This document shows, in pieces, positions 1-8,083 of a stretch of 53,024 nucleotides of DNA (the stretch's first letter is position 1; every line of letters begins with the position of its first letter). Under the pieces are notes generated by a model, which made no database searches, had not been told where the DNA came from, and worked only from the letters and a program-made list of their open reading frames with translations. The stretch spans positions 1 through 53,024 of the forward strand of contig NZ_NRRW01000026.1 of NCBI RefSeq assembly GCF_016583835.1. The letters run 5' to 3'. The position numbers and the translations under genes are program-made. Source of the stretch: Thiococcus pfennigii. Lineage in GTDB: Bacteria; Pseudomonadota; Gammaproteobacteria; Chromatiales; Chromatiaceae.

Positions 1-119
1 GTCAGGTCTGCTCGACAGGGCTCCATCGCCCGGGTCCCAACGACAGCGCCCGGGCGAACACGGCGGGTCGGTATCCGCGGCGCTCGACCTCGCCGCCGTG
101 GCGACGAGGTCGGCCGGGA

Positions 120-767
120 TCAGGCGTCGGCGTCCTGGTCCGGGCCTTGGCCCGGAGCCGGGGACGCGCCTTCAGGGGTCGGCCCCGGTTGCGGTTGCGG
201 TTGCGGTTGGGCCGGCTGGGGCGGCGGTGTGGGGCGTCCCCGCTGGTCGAGGCGCTCGAGCTGCTCGGGGGTCAGCAGGGCCGCGATGCGCTCCCGGGTC
301 GCCTGACGCTGGGCCTCGCGCTCGGCCCTGGCCTCCGCCAGGATGGCGGCGACCTCGCTCTTCTGGTCCTCGCTCAGGGTGAGCCGCGCGGCCATGCGCT
401 CGAGCCGGATGGCGGCCGCCTTGTCCGGGTCGCCGCCCGGATAGCCCCCTCGATTGTCCCAGGCGCCGTGGCGGTAGGGCCGGCGCCCATCATCGGTGGC
501 CCCCACCGCAGGCGGGGTGCCGCGTTTGGCGGGGCCGCAGGCCGGTTCGCCGTGCGGTGCACCCCAACCGCCCTCCCAGCTGCCCCTGGGGGCCATTGCC
601 GGGTGGGCGCAGTTCCAGGGCGGGCAGGGTTGGTAACAGGGCGGCGGGCCGTAGCCGCCGGACTCGGCCCCGGTGCCGGGGGCGCAAGAGGGGCGGGCGC
701 TCGCGGGCGCGGAGAGCGCCAGGCCGACGGCCAGGGCGAGCAGGGTCAGGTGCGGATTCATCTTCAC
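120..767 (-). CDS. Spy/CpxP-like periplasmic LTxxQ protein
   Basis: The 215-aa product starts with a signal peptide (residues about 1-25, ending in Ala-Ser-Ala), so it is probably periplasmic. The middle carries two LTxxQ-type motifs, LTLSEDQ and LLTPEQ, separated by an Ala/Glu/Arg-rich helix, as in Spy/CpxP and zinc-resistance-associated proteins. Members of that family are small helical chaperones or metal/stress sensors. The N-terminal third is rich in Pro, Gly and Cys. The C-terminus is a low-complexity Pro/Gln tail, unusual for Spy. I chose the GTG start at 767 because AGGAG lies eight bases upstream; an in-frame ATG at 761 is the alternative. No two-component genes are adjacent. Family assignment is good, specific role unknown. 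Confidence 0.75.
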   Translation of the reverse strand: MKMNPHLTLLALAVGLALSAPASARPSCAPGTGAESGGYGPPPCYQPCPPWNCAHPAMAPRGSWEGGWGAPHGEPACGPAKRGTPPAVGATDDGRRPYRHGAWDNRGGYPGGDPDKAAAIRLERMAARLTLSEDQKSEVAAILAEARAEREAQRQATRERIAALLTPEQLERLDQRGRPTPPPQPAQPQPQPQPGPTPEGASPAPGQGPDQDADA

Positions 768-920
768 GGGGGTTGCTCCTCGAATCGACGGGCTTCAACT
801 GCCCGACGGTCGTCAGCGTAGGGCGGCAAGGTGCAGATCCCGTGTAGCGATGGAGCAAGAAGCGTGAAAGCCGCCGACGGAGGCCAGGATTCCGTGGCGG
901 CCCGGGTCCCGCCTCGCGCG

Positions 921-1838
921 TCAGTTCCAGTGCCCGTCGAGCCGCGTCGCGTCGAACGACGGCGCCAAGAGGCGGACGAACCGGCAGACCTGATCGGATG
1001 GGTGCGGGCTGCGGCGGAGCACGACGTTCGTCGTCAACGGGCGGAAGAGGTGGCTGACGTCGAGGCCCACGAGGTTCGGGTGCTCGGACGCATCGAAGGC
1101 CGACTCGCCGATGATGCCCGCCCCGGCGCCGCGCTCCACGTATTGCAGGATGAGGTCGCTGCTGCCGAGCGCGAAGGCGATGGGGGCAGGCAGGCCTTCG
1201 CGGCGGAAGGCCTCGTCGATGACCCGGCGCGATGCCGCCGTGCGCTCGTAGGTGCAGAGCGGATGGCCGGCGAGCGCCTCCAGCGTGATCGCCCCGAGCC
1301 AGCAGAGCGGGTGGTCTCGCGGGGCGACCAATACCAGCCGCCACTCCTCGATGGGGATGCAGATGAGGTCGGCGTGGCGCTCGGTCGGCTCGGTCAGCAC
1401 GCCGAGATCGGCCTCGCCGTTCGTCACCATGGCCAGGGCCTGGAGCGGGTCCTCTTCGGAGACCCGGACCCCGAGCGCCGGGCGCTCGTCGTGGAACCGG
1501 ATGATCGCCTCGTGCAGGTGCCGGCCCGCGGCATGGCGGCTGGCGACGACGATGAGGTCGCCCCGTTGGCCCGCCGCATGGACGCCCGCGACCTCGCCGA
1601 TGCGCTCGACCCGGCGCAGGATGTCGACGACCAGCTCGGCGATCTCGCGGCCCGGCGCGGTCAGGCCGACGAGCCGCTTGCCCTGATGTTCGAAGAGATC
1701 GACGCCGAGCTCGTCGGCGAGGTACTGGAGCTGGCGACTGACGCCGGGCTGCGATGTATGGAGGGCCTTGGCGGCGGCCGAGACGTTGAAATCCTGCTGG
1801 ATGACCTGGTTGAAATAGACCAACTGTCTGAGCTTCAC
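921..1838 (-). CDS. LysR-family regulator, CysB type
   Basis: The 305-aa protein has an N-terminal winged helix-turn-helix (residues about 1-60, with NVSAAAKALHTSQPGVSRQL) followed by a two-lobed LysR substrate-binding domain. The N-terminus, MKLRQLVYF, and the segment after the HTH resemble CysB/Cbl rather than generic LysR proteins. CysB activates sulfate assimilation genes in response to N-acetylserine and thiosulfate or sulfide. Length is slightly under the ~324 aa of enterobacterial CysB. The start is GTG with GGAG five bases upstream. No cys genes are in the window, so its regulon cannot be read here. It could be a paralogue rather than CysB itself. Confidence 0.82.
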   Translation of the reverse strand: MKLRQLVYFNQVIQQDFNVSAAAKALHTSQPGVSRQLQYLADELGVDLFEHQGKRLVGLTAPGREIAELVVDILRRVERIGEVAGVHAAGQRGDLIVVASRHAAGRHLHEAIIRFHDERPALGVRVSEEDPLQALAMVTNGEADLGVLTEPTERHADLICIPIEEWRLVLVAPRDHPLCWLGAITLEALAGHPLCTYERTAASRRVIDEAFRREGLPAPIAFALGSSDLILQYVERGAGAGIIGESAFDASEHPNLVGLDVSHLFRPLTTNVVLRRSPHPSDQVCRFVRLLAPSFDATRLDGHWN

Positions 1839-1880
1839 GACGACTCCGACCTGCTGTCTGCCTGCTGTGCGCGAATCTTA

Positions 1881-2030
1881 GTGACGATTCAGAAATAACC
1901 GAAGCATCTTCTTTTGAACTACGAAACACGCGAAAAGGCACAATTTACGCAGCAGAATCTGCCATTTTTTCGCGACTTTCGCGCATTTCGTAGTTTCTTG
2001 TCTTCCGCGTGCTTGTATCGGTTGTTTCCG
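1881..2030 (+). repeat. MITE-like imperfect palindrome, family A, copy 1
   Basis: A non-coding repeat of about 150 bp with long imperfect inverted ends. It starts GTGACGATTC, runs through ACTACGAAACACGCGAAA and returns as CGCGACTTTCGCGCATTTCG, ending near GTATCGGTTGTTT. Two further copies occur, at 7622-7783 and, split by an intron, at 15157-15287 plus 19126-19166. Short open frames inside it, with FFRDFRAF-like translations, are artefacts of the repeat. Confidence 0.8.
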
Positions 2031-2125
2031 CGCCGTCGTTTATGGGCGGGGCATCCATGTCCCGCATGGGCCCCTTGTATCGTTCGGGGTGCCCTTATGC
2101 AGTTTCAGTATAACCGAATATCCCG

Positions 2126-2163
2126 AAAGTATTTTTCCGCCTGGGTCTGGCGGCCGATACTTT
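2126..2163. other. Hairpin upstream of the subunit operon
   Basis: Inverted repeat AAAGTAT / ATACTTT with an inner CCGCC / GGCGG pair, in the AT-richer part of the leader before the gene at 2387. It could be an operator or leader structure for the secretion locus. The rest of 2031-2386 holds no convincing gene; a second small hairpin (GGCCGCT / AGCGGCC) lies near 2268-2287. Function is inferred only from position. Confidence 0.3.
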
Positions 2164-2386
2164 AACCGCAAGGGGCAGGAGGCCCGAGGCGCGAGAGCGG
2201 GGCGACAGGGACCACAGGCGGCCCTCGATGGCCGCGACCGGACGCCCGAGGAGACCGAAGAACCAAGAGGCCGCTACGAAAGCGGCCCCGGGAACGCCCA
2301 GGCCCGCGGAGACGGCCAGGCGCCCCGTCAAGGGGGTGTCCATCGGACACCACTCGGTACGATACGCACAGCAAAGGATCATAGAC

Positions 2387-2908
2387 ATGAACGCACGCGA
2401 CATTTTGAAGATCAGCGCCCTGATGGCGGCGATGGGGATGGTGGTGAGCTCGGGAGCGATCGCTGGCGATTCTGCCCAGCAGACCCTTAACTACCAGGTG
2501 TCGGCAATTAACGAGATTTCGGTCAGCAATGCCAGTGTCGGGACTTTGATCGTGAGCACCGCAACGGCCGGCTTGCAGCCCGATGAGGTAGATGACGGCG
2601 GCGCTACGAGCTACTCCATCACAACGAACGGAACCGGGAAGAAGATCACCGCAACCATCAGTGAAGACATGCCGGCAAATATGACCTTGTCGCTGCAGGC
2701 GGTGGCGCCAACGGTCGGCAGCTCGGAGGGGAAGGTTGATATTTCCTCTGCCTCTGGTGAGAACGCGGTGGACCTCGTGACGGGGATTACTCAAGTCGCA
2801 GACAATGAGGGTAATACGCTGACCTACTATCTCGACGCTGATGTGGCCGCAGGCGTTGTCGCCTCGACGGAAAGAACGGTGACCTTGACGATCGAGGATG
2901 GCAGCTGA
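2387..2908 (+). CDS. Exported fibre-subunit-like protein (major subunit candidate)
   Basis: The 173-aa protein has a signal peptide (residues 1 to about 27, cleavage near GAIAGDS) and a Ser/Thr/Val-rich, Cys-free body predicted to be all beta. I chose the ATG at 2387 because AAAGGA lies 8-9 bases upstream and it gives a proper signal peptide; longer in-frame extensions do not. The conserved parts, YSITTNGTGKKITATI and the C-terminal TVTLTIEDGS, recur in the paralogue at 8084-8584. It is the first gene of a same-strand cluster with another small exported protein, a chaperone-like protein and an outer-membrane barrel. I therefore infer a secreted structural subunit. No named family was recognised with certainty; it resembles uncharacterised secreted beta-sandwich proteins. 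Confidence 0.7.
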   Translation: MNARDILKISALMAAMGMVVSSGAIAGDSAQQTLNYQVSAINEISVSNASVGTLIVSTATAGLQPDEVDDGGATSYSITTNGTGKKITATISEDMPANMTLSLQAVAPTVGSSEGKVDISSASGENAVDLVTGITQVADNEGNTLTYYLDADVAAGVVASTERTVTLTIEDGS

Positions 2909-2938
2909 TTTGTCGGTGAGTTCGGCTGAGAGGTCCAC

Positions 2939-2976
2939 TGCCCAGGACGGTGTTCCGCCCTGGGCATTCGAATTTT
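2939..2976 (+). terminator. Stem-loop after the first subunit gene (attenuator candidate)
   Basis: A 12-bp stem with one mismatch (TGCCCAGGACGG / CCGCCCTGGGCA, loop TGTT) followed by ATTCGAATTTT. It sits 30 bases after the stop of the first subunit gene and before the next gene on the same strand. A partial terminator or mRNA-stabilising hairpin here would raise expression of the first gene over the later ones, as in many fimbrial operons. The T-run is weak, so leaky termination is more likely than a full stop. Confidence 0.5.
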
Positions 2977-3009
2977 AGGCGCCTGGAGCCATTGCCGCGG
3001 GAGGATCCG

Positions 3010-3471
3010 ATGCTGAAACGATTCGTCCTCTTCGCAATCTGCCTCGCCTCGATGCAGGTCGCTCAGGCAGCGGACATCAGCGTCTTCGGCAACTGGTCCG
3101 AGACGCTCGGCGCGGCCGATCTCGTCGGTGGCGCCGGCACCGACATCCGCTCGCCGATCACGAGCGGTGCCTACCAGGCGACGCTCGATCTCTCGAACAC
3201 CGACGGCGCGGCCTGGACGGTCGGGGTGCGGCGCGCGAGCTCGAGCCTGCCAACTGGTGTCGCCGTCGCCGTGCGGCGCACGACGGGCGGCAGCGGCGAT
3301 GGCGGCATCAGCGGCGGCCAGGACTTTCTGACGGTCGGCGCCAACGAGCAGGTCCTCTGCTCCGGGCACGGCGATCGCAGCGGGATCGGGCTCCAGTTCC
3401 GGCTCACCGGGGTCTCGGTCGAGCAGGGCACCGGCGGGTTCGGCGCGACCCTGGTCTACCGCGTCTACTAA
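3010..3471 (+). CDS. Small exported beta protein, second subunit candidate
   Basis: The 153-aa protein has a clear signal peptide (MLKRFVLFAICLASMQVAQA) and a mature part rich in Gly, Ser, Thr and Val with a single Cys near position 117. GGGAGG lies just upstream of the ATG at 3010. It ends in the aromatic-hydrophobic pattern LVYRVY, which is reminiscent of the C-terminal strands of chaperone-assembled subunits. It shows no obvious sequence match to the first subunit. From position it could be a minor or tip subunit. I do not recognise the family. Confidence 0.65.
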   Translation: MLKRFVLFAICLASMQVAQAADISVFGNWSETLGAADLVGGAGTDIRSPITSGAYQATLDLSNTDGAAWTVGVRRASSSLPTGVAVAVRRTTGGSGDGGISGGQDFLTVGANEQVLCSGHGDRSGIGLQFRLTGVSVEQGTGGFGATLVYRVY

Positions 3472-3506
3472 CTGCCGCTTTTAGGTAATAAAAAAGGTCC
3501 GAGACG

Positions 3507-4331
3507 ATGCACAGATCCATTCGCCATCCATCCCACCTTGTGGCGCTGGCCTGGCTCGTGGCCGTCCTGGCCGTCGGTACCGCCGAGGCCGGGGTCAAGC
3601 TCACGAGCGACATGACCCTGGAGCGGGTCGCCCAGCCCGGCGAGCGCTATCGCGGCACCCTGGTCTTGCAGAACACGGACGCGGTGCCGGCCGAGGCCAA
3701 GGTCTATCAGACCGATTACAGCTTCGCGGCCGACGGCAGCAATGCCTATGGCGCACCCGGGCAGCTCGCACGCTCGAACGCCAAATGGATCAGCCTGAGC
3801 CGCGAGCTGGTGCGCATCCCGGCGGGCGGCACCGAGGAGTTCACCTTCGAGGTCCAGGTGCCGGCCGGCAAGGGGCTGTCCGGGACCTATTGGAGCATGA
3901 TCATGGTCGAGCCCATCTCGGCGGCCTCGGCCGAGGCCGCCGAGCCCTTGCCGGAGCGCACGACGCGGCTCACGCAGGTGATCCGTTATGGCGTCCAGGT
4001 CGTCACGCACATCGGCCAATCGGGCGAGACCGGGCTGGTCTTTACGAACCCCGGCCTGATCGACGAGGACGGCCGGCGGGTCTTCCGCATCGATGCCGCG
4101 AACACCGGCAGCCGCTGGCTGCGCCCGAGCCTGTGGCTCGAGCTCTACCGCGACGACGGCACTCCGGTCGGCAAGTTCCAGGGACCGGCCAAGCGCCTGT
4201 ATCCCGGGACCTCGGCGCAGTTCCAGGTCGACCTCGGCGAGACGCCGCCGGGCAAGTACCTCGGCCTGGTCGTCGCCGACGGCACCGGCGACGAGCTCTA
4301 TGGCGCCAATGTGGAGCTGGAGATCGAATAG
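3507..4331 (+). CDS. PapD-like periplasmic chaperone candidate
   Basis: The 274-aa protein has a signal peptide (residues about 1-27) and two predicted beta-sandwich halves. The first (about 30-145) reads like an Ig-type chaperone domain: GVKLTSDMTLERVAQPGERY, then alternating strands (GTLVLQNTD, EEFTFEVQVPAG). The second half (about 150-270) includes LWLELYRDDGTPVGKF and ends GANVELEIE. The arrangement fits fimbrial-type periplasmic chaperones, but it is longer than PapD (~220 aa) and I do not see the canonical G1-strand signature. It lies 35 bases after the second subunit gene and before the barrel gene, which supports a chaperone role. Confidence is moderate for the role and low for a precise family. 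Confidence 0.6.
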   Translation: MHRSIRHPSHLVALAWLVAVLAVGTAEAGVKLTSDMTLERVAQPGERYRGTLVLQNTDAVPAEAKVYQTDYSFAADGSNAYGAPGQLARSNAKWISLSRELVRIPAGGTEEFTFEVQVPAGKGLSGTYWSMIMVEPISAASAEAAEPLPERTTRLTQVIRYGVQVVTHIGQSGETGLVFTNPGLIDEDGRRVFRIDAANTGSRWLRPSLWLELYRDDGTPVGKFQGPAKRLYPGTSAQFQVDLGETPPGKYLGLVVADGTGDELYGANVELEIE

Positions 4332-4574
4332 GCAGGATGATTTTCAACGAGCGTCCGCCAGGACCGACGATCGGTCGCGGCGGGTGCATGAGAACAAGAT
4401 CTTGGGTGACGCACGCCCTTTGATTCGGCCTGTGGTGGTCGCGTGGCGACTGCCCGGCCAGCCCTTGCCGGTCCGCTCGGGCGGGTCGGCCGACTGGTGG
4501 CGACCGGACAGAGAGATCCGGGTCAGGGATGGCCCATCGGGACGGCTCGCGCCCAGGATCCGGAGGCATCGAGG

Positions 4575-7445
4575 ATGTCCCGGACCGGTCATCGAGCGCA
4601 GATCGCCTGCACCCGCCCGCTCGGACGCGGCGGCTGGGTGGGTCCGTTCGGGCTGGCCCTTGGGCTTTGGCTGCTGATGGCGCTGGCGAGCCCGGTGGCC
4701 CTCGCCGCCGGGACGGGGCTCTCGGTCCAGTCCACCGGCCCACGGGTCCTGAGCGTCGACCCGCGCGAGGTCGTCACGCTCGTGGTGCGGGTCACGAACC
4801 AGACGGATGCGAGCCACCGGCTCGAAGGGCGCCTGACGCTGCCGCGCGATTGGCGCGCGATCACGCCCGAATTCCCGTTCGAGCTCGCGTCCGGCGCGAC
4901 CGCGACGCGCCTCGTCAGCCTGTTGGTGCCGGAGAATACGCCGGCCGGCGAGTACCGGGTCGGCTACCAGGTGAGCGGTCGCGAGCAGCCCAACATCCGC
5001 GACGGGCTGACCCTGGCCGTGCGGGTGCGGCCGGTCTTCAAGCTTCAGGTCGATGTCCTGCACATCCCGTCGCTCGCGATCGCCGGCGAGCCCTACCAGG
5101 CGCAGTTCCAGATCAGCAATTACAGCAATGCGGCGCTGGCGATCGGCTTTGCGGCCAACAGCCGCCACGACTCGGCGATCGAGCCGCCGGCCGGACAGTT
5201 GACGCTGGCCCCGGGCGAGTCGCGGCCGCTCGAGCTGACCATCCAGCCGCCGGCGCTTGCCGAGCCCGTCCGGGATGAGATCAGCCTGACGGCGACCGCC
5301 GGCGGGTCGGGCCTCAGCGATACGGCCAAGCGCTCGGTCGAGGTCGTCCCAAGGGTCACCGGCCAGGAGCGGCCCTACCACAGCATGAAGACCTTCTTCA
5401 CGCGCCGGGTCGGCGGGCGCCTCGGCGCCGAGGAGGCCGGCGGCGGTGCCCAGCTCGAGTGGCGGGGCGATGGGCCGATCGACGAGGACGGCGAGCGCTT
5501 CCTGAGCTTCCTGGTGCGCGGCCCGAGCCTGGAGGGCGAGACGATCTTCGGGCAGCGCGACGAGTTCTATCTCGACTACCGCGGCCGCTCCTTCGACCTG
5601 GCGCTCGGCGATCGCAGCTTCGGGCTGTCGCCGTTGACCGAGTCCGGGCGCAGCGGACGCGGCCTGGGCCTGGGCTGGCGCGGCGAGCGCTGGCAGGCAG
5701 CGGTCCATTTCATGCGCGATCGCTTCTCGGACGACCAGGCGCACCAGGCCGGGCTCCTCATCGGCCACCAGTGGCGGCCGGATTGGTGGGTCGGCCTGAG
5801 CCTGCTCGACAAGGAGGACGAAGACGGCCGCCACCGGGTCGCCGGGCTGCGTCAGCGGATCGGGCTGCGCCCGGGGCTCGATCTGGACCTCGAGCTGGCC
5901 GGCAGCCGCGGCGACCTCGGGACCGGCGTCGCCGTCGGGGCCGACCTGCTGGGACTGACGGTGCCATGGCGCTACCGGTTGAGCCTGCTGTATGCCGACC
6001 CGGCCTTCGCCGGGGCTTATCAGGATCAGCAGCGCGCCTACCTGGATGTGGACTACTCGCCCGACGACCGGCCATGGGGGCTCAATGCCTTCTATCACTG
6101 GGACAAGTACGGCTTTGGCTACGCCTACGATCCGGATCCGGACGAGGCGCGCGAGCGCGAGCTGGAGCTGGATCCGGAGCGGGATCTGGCCTGGCGGGGC
6201 TCGGCCAGCGAACAGCACGAACTCGGGGTCGGCGTCGACTGGCGGACGGAGCGGGGCGGCCGCTATTCGGTTGAATTGCGCCACCGCGAGCGCACTGGCC
6301 TGAGCGGGGCCTCGGACTTCGAGGACGTCGAGCGCTCGGTGCGGCTCGGCTATGGCAGGTCCTTCGACGCGCTCGATCTGAGCTTCAACGCGAGCGTCGA
6401 TCTCGGGCGTTTGGAGGATCGCACGACCGGCGAGCGGGTCGCGACCCAGGGCTATCGCGCGTCGCTGTCGTGGCGGCCGTCGTCGCGCGCGAGCCTGAAC
6501 GCCTATGCCTACCACGACAACGATGCCCTGACCAGCGAGGCTCAGGAGGACCGGTTGACCTTCGGCCTGGGCGGGACCCTTGCCGTCAGTGAGCAGACCG
6601 ATCTGAGCCTCAACCTGCAAGGCCAGCATGACGACGACCAGGATCGCTTCGTCGCCGACGGGCTGCTGCGCCATCGCCGCCACAACGGCCATCTCCTCGA
6701 GCTGCGTGCCCGCCACGAGACCGGCGAGCGCGCCGAGACGAATCTGATGCTGTCCTATACGGTGCCGATCGATCTGCCGGTGACGCGCCGCGCCAGCGTC
6801 ACGACCCTGCACGGGCGGCTGTTCGATCAGGAGACGGACGCGGGGCTGGCGAACGTCGTCGTGCGGATGGGCCGGCTGGTCGCGATCACCGACGCGCGGG
6901 GCTTCTACATGTTCCCGTCGGTCAAGCGCGACATCTATCGGGTCGAGGTCGCCGGCGGCAGCCTGCCGGTCGGGATGATCCCGCTCGTCGAGATGCCGAT
7001 GGAGGTCAATCTGCACCTCGACGATGATCCGGTGATGAAGATCCCCTTCATCCAGGGGGCGACGATCGAGGGGGTCGTGCAGCTCTACGAGCCGGACAGC
7101 AGCCTGCTGCCGTCGCAGACCTTCGTGCGCGTCGGTCAGACCCCGCCGTCCGCCAACGAGCTGAAGCCGAGCCAAGGGCTGCGCGGCGTCCTGGTCGAGG
7201 TCCGGTGCGGCGACGAGGTCTATCGGCGCCTGACCAACGGCAACGGCGAGTTTCGTTTCGCCGGCCTGACACCGGGGACCTGGACCGTCAAGATGCTGAC
7301 CGATGCATTGCCCGAGAACGCGACGGTCGACGAGACGGAATACAGGGTCGAGGTGGCGCCCAAGGCCGAGGAGACCCTCGAGTTCCGCGTCGAGAAGAAG
7401 ATCCGCCGGATGCGGATGCTGGCGCCGCTGAGCGTGAAGGGGTAG
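4575..7445 (+). CDS. Large outer-membrane barrel protein with usher-like architecture
   Basis: The 956-aa protein has a signal peptide (about 18-42), two Ig-like beta domains (about 45-150 and 155-260), then about 470 residues of alternating aromatic/charged strands typical of a transmembrane beta-barrel (about 275-740). Two C-terminal carboxypeptidase-regulatory/SdrB-like beta-sandwiches follow (about 742-800 and 830-915). A barrel with N- and C-terminal beta domains beside a chaperone and subunits mirrors the fimbrial usher plan, but I see no canonical usher signature or cysteine pair. The ATG at 4575 has GGAGG eight bases upstream and puts the signal peptide at the N-terminus; a GTG at 4443 would add 44 unlikely residues. 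Likely role: export and anchoring of the small subunits. This is inference from architecture and context. Confidence 0.6.
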   Translation: MSRTGHRAQIACTRPLGRGGWVGPFGLALGLWLLMALASPVALAAGTGLSVQSTGPRVLSVDPREVVTLVVRVTNQTDASHRLEGRLTLPRDWRAITPEFPFELASGATATRLVSLLVPENTPAGEYRVGYQVSGREQPNIRDGLTLAVRVRPVFKLQVDVLHIPSLAIAGEPYQAQFQISNYSNAALAIGFAANSRHDSAIEPPAGQLTLAPGESRPLELTIQPPALAEPVRDEISLTATAGGSGLSDTAKRSVEVVPRVTGQERPYHSMKTFFTRRVGGRLGAEEAGGGAQLEWRGDGPIDEDGERFLSFLVRGPSLEGETIFGQRDEFYLDYRGRSFDLALGDRSFGLSPLTESGRSGRGLGLGWRGERWQAAVHFMRDRFSDDQAHQAGLLIGHQWRPDWWVGLSLLDKEDEDGRHRVAGLRQRIGLRPGLDLDLELAGSRGDLGTGVAVGADLLGLTVPWRYRLSLLYADPAFAGAYQDQQRAYLDVDYSPDDRPWGLNAFYHWDKYGFGYAYDPDPDEARERELELDPERDLAWRGSASEQHELGVGVDWRTERGGRYSVELRHRERTGLSGASDFEDVERSVRLGYGRSFDALDLSFNASVDLGRLEDRTTGERVATQGYRASLSWRPSSRASLNAYAYHDNDALTSEAQEDRLTFGLGGTLAVSEQTDLSLNLQGQHDDDQDRFVADGLLRHRRHNGHLLELRARHETGERAETNLMLSYTVPIDLPVTRRASVTTLHGRLFDQETDAGLANVVVRMGRLVAITDARGFYMFPSVKRDIYRVEVAGGSLPVGMIPLVEMPMEVNLHLDDDPVMKIPFIQGATIEGVVQLYEPDSSLLPSQTFVRVGQTPPSANELKPSQGLRGVLVEVRCGDEVYRRLTNGNGEFRFAGLTPGTWTVKMLTDALPENATVDETEYRVEVAPKAEETLEFRVEKKIRRMRMLAPLSVKG

Positions 7446-7594
7446 TGAGGCGATTTCTGTCAACAAACCTACCGTCTGGCTTGTCTTTTCGCCCGCCTTC
7501 CGTGTCGCGAGCGCACTCGCATCGCTGGGCTAGTGCAAGACTGCGGAATTGCCGAGACCGTGCGTCGCTGCCTGCAATCCCCGCGTGGCGCGTG

Positions 7595-7618
7595 GTAGGA
7601 GCCCGCTTGCGGGCGATC
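7595..7618 (+). repeat. REP-type palindrome
   Basis: Palindrome GTAGGAGCCCGCTTGCGGGC. Its partner in the opposite orientation is at 7812-7833, and variants occur near 29582 and at 38135-38201. Confidence 0.75.
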
Positions 7619-7621
7619 TGA

Positions 7622-7783
7622 GTGACGATTCAAGAACAGCCGGTACATCTTCTGGGAACTACGAAACACGCGAAACACGCGAAAGGGCCGACCTTACACA
7701 CAAGAATCTGCCGTTTTTTCGCGACTTTCGTGTATTTCGTGGTTTCTTGTCGTCTTCGTGCTTGTGTCGTTTGTTTTGAACCC
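7622..7783 (+). repeat. MITE-like imperfect palindrome, family A, copy 2
   Basis: Same organisation as the copy at 1881-2030: GTGACGATTCAAGAAC at the left, ACTACGAAACACGCGAAA inside, CGCGACTTTCGTGTATTTCG and GTGTCGTTTGTTTTGAA at the right. It is intact and serves as a reference for the intron-split copy. Confidence 0.8.
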
Positions 7784-7811
7784 TTCCTTGGCAGCCACGA
7801 GCGCGTCGTAG

Positions 7812-7833
7812 TCGCCCGCAAGCGGGCTCCTAC
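7812..7833 (-). repeat. REP-type palindrome, inverted partner
   Basis: TCGCCCGCAAGCGGGCTCCT is the reverse complement of the REP at 7595-7618. Together they flank the MITE copy. Confidence 0.75.
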
Positions 7834-8083
7834 GGTGCTCGCATCCTAGGGCGACATGAAAGCGGCCTCGGTATTTCCGGAGCGAGGCAGTAGACCACCT
7901 CCAACGACAATCGTTGTCGTAATCGACGATCGGACTACGATCAGGACAACGACAACGAACAGCCTCGGGATTTCTGAAGTGCTGCACTAGGCTCCTGCGC
8001 TCGCTCCTTGAAGACAAACGAAAGTCCGGCGTCATCCGGTCTGGTTCCGCCGGGGGCCCCGATCCACCCGCCGATGGGCTGGG

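Larger units (their letters stand above)
7530..7990. repeat. Composite nested inverted-repeat block
   Basis: Outer arms CTAGTGCAAGACTGCGGAAT... (7530-7558) and its imperfect reverse complement (7963-7990) enclose a second inverted pair of REP sequences (7595-7618 and 7812-7833), which in turn encloses MITE family A copy 2. No gene is visible between 7446 and 8083 apart from this block. Confidence 0.6.

Noticed and set aside
1914-2165. Small proteins with FFRDFRAF- or FRVFRGF-like sequences in the MITE A copies
   Set aside because: Similar translations appear at every copy because the DNA repeat is conserved; there are no RBSs, and the frames run through inverted-repeat arms.
2164-2386. Riboswitch in the leader of the subunit operon
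   Set aside because: The leader is GC-rich with hairpins, but I could not match it to the conserved core of any known riboswitch class.
4575-7445. Calling the barrel protein a canonical fimbrial usher
   Set aside because: Overall plan fits, but no usher signature, plug motif or C-terminal disulfide pair could be recognised, so only usher-like architecture is claimed.
4344-7466. Very long antisense open frame (about 1040 codons) opposite the barrel gene
   Set aside because: A high-GC codon shadow: composition is Arg/Asp/Gln/Ala-rich with no motif, while the plus strand has signal peptide, RBS and domain architecture. The same holds for long antisense frames at 20397-22262, 25280-27946, 43170-45101 and 49140-50996.
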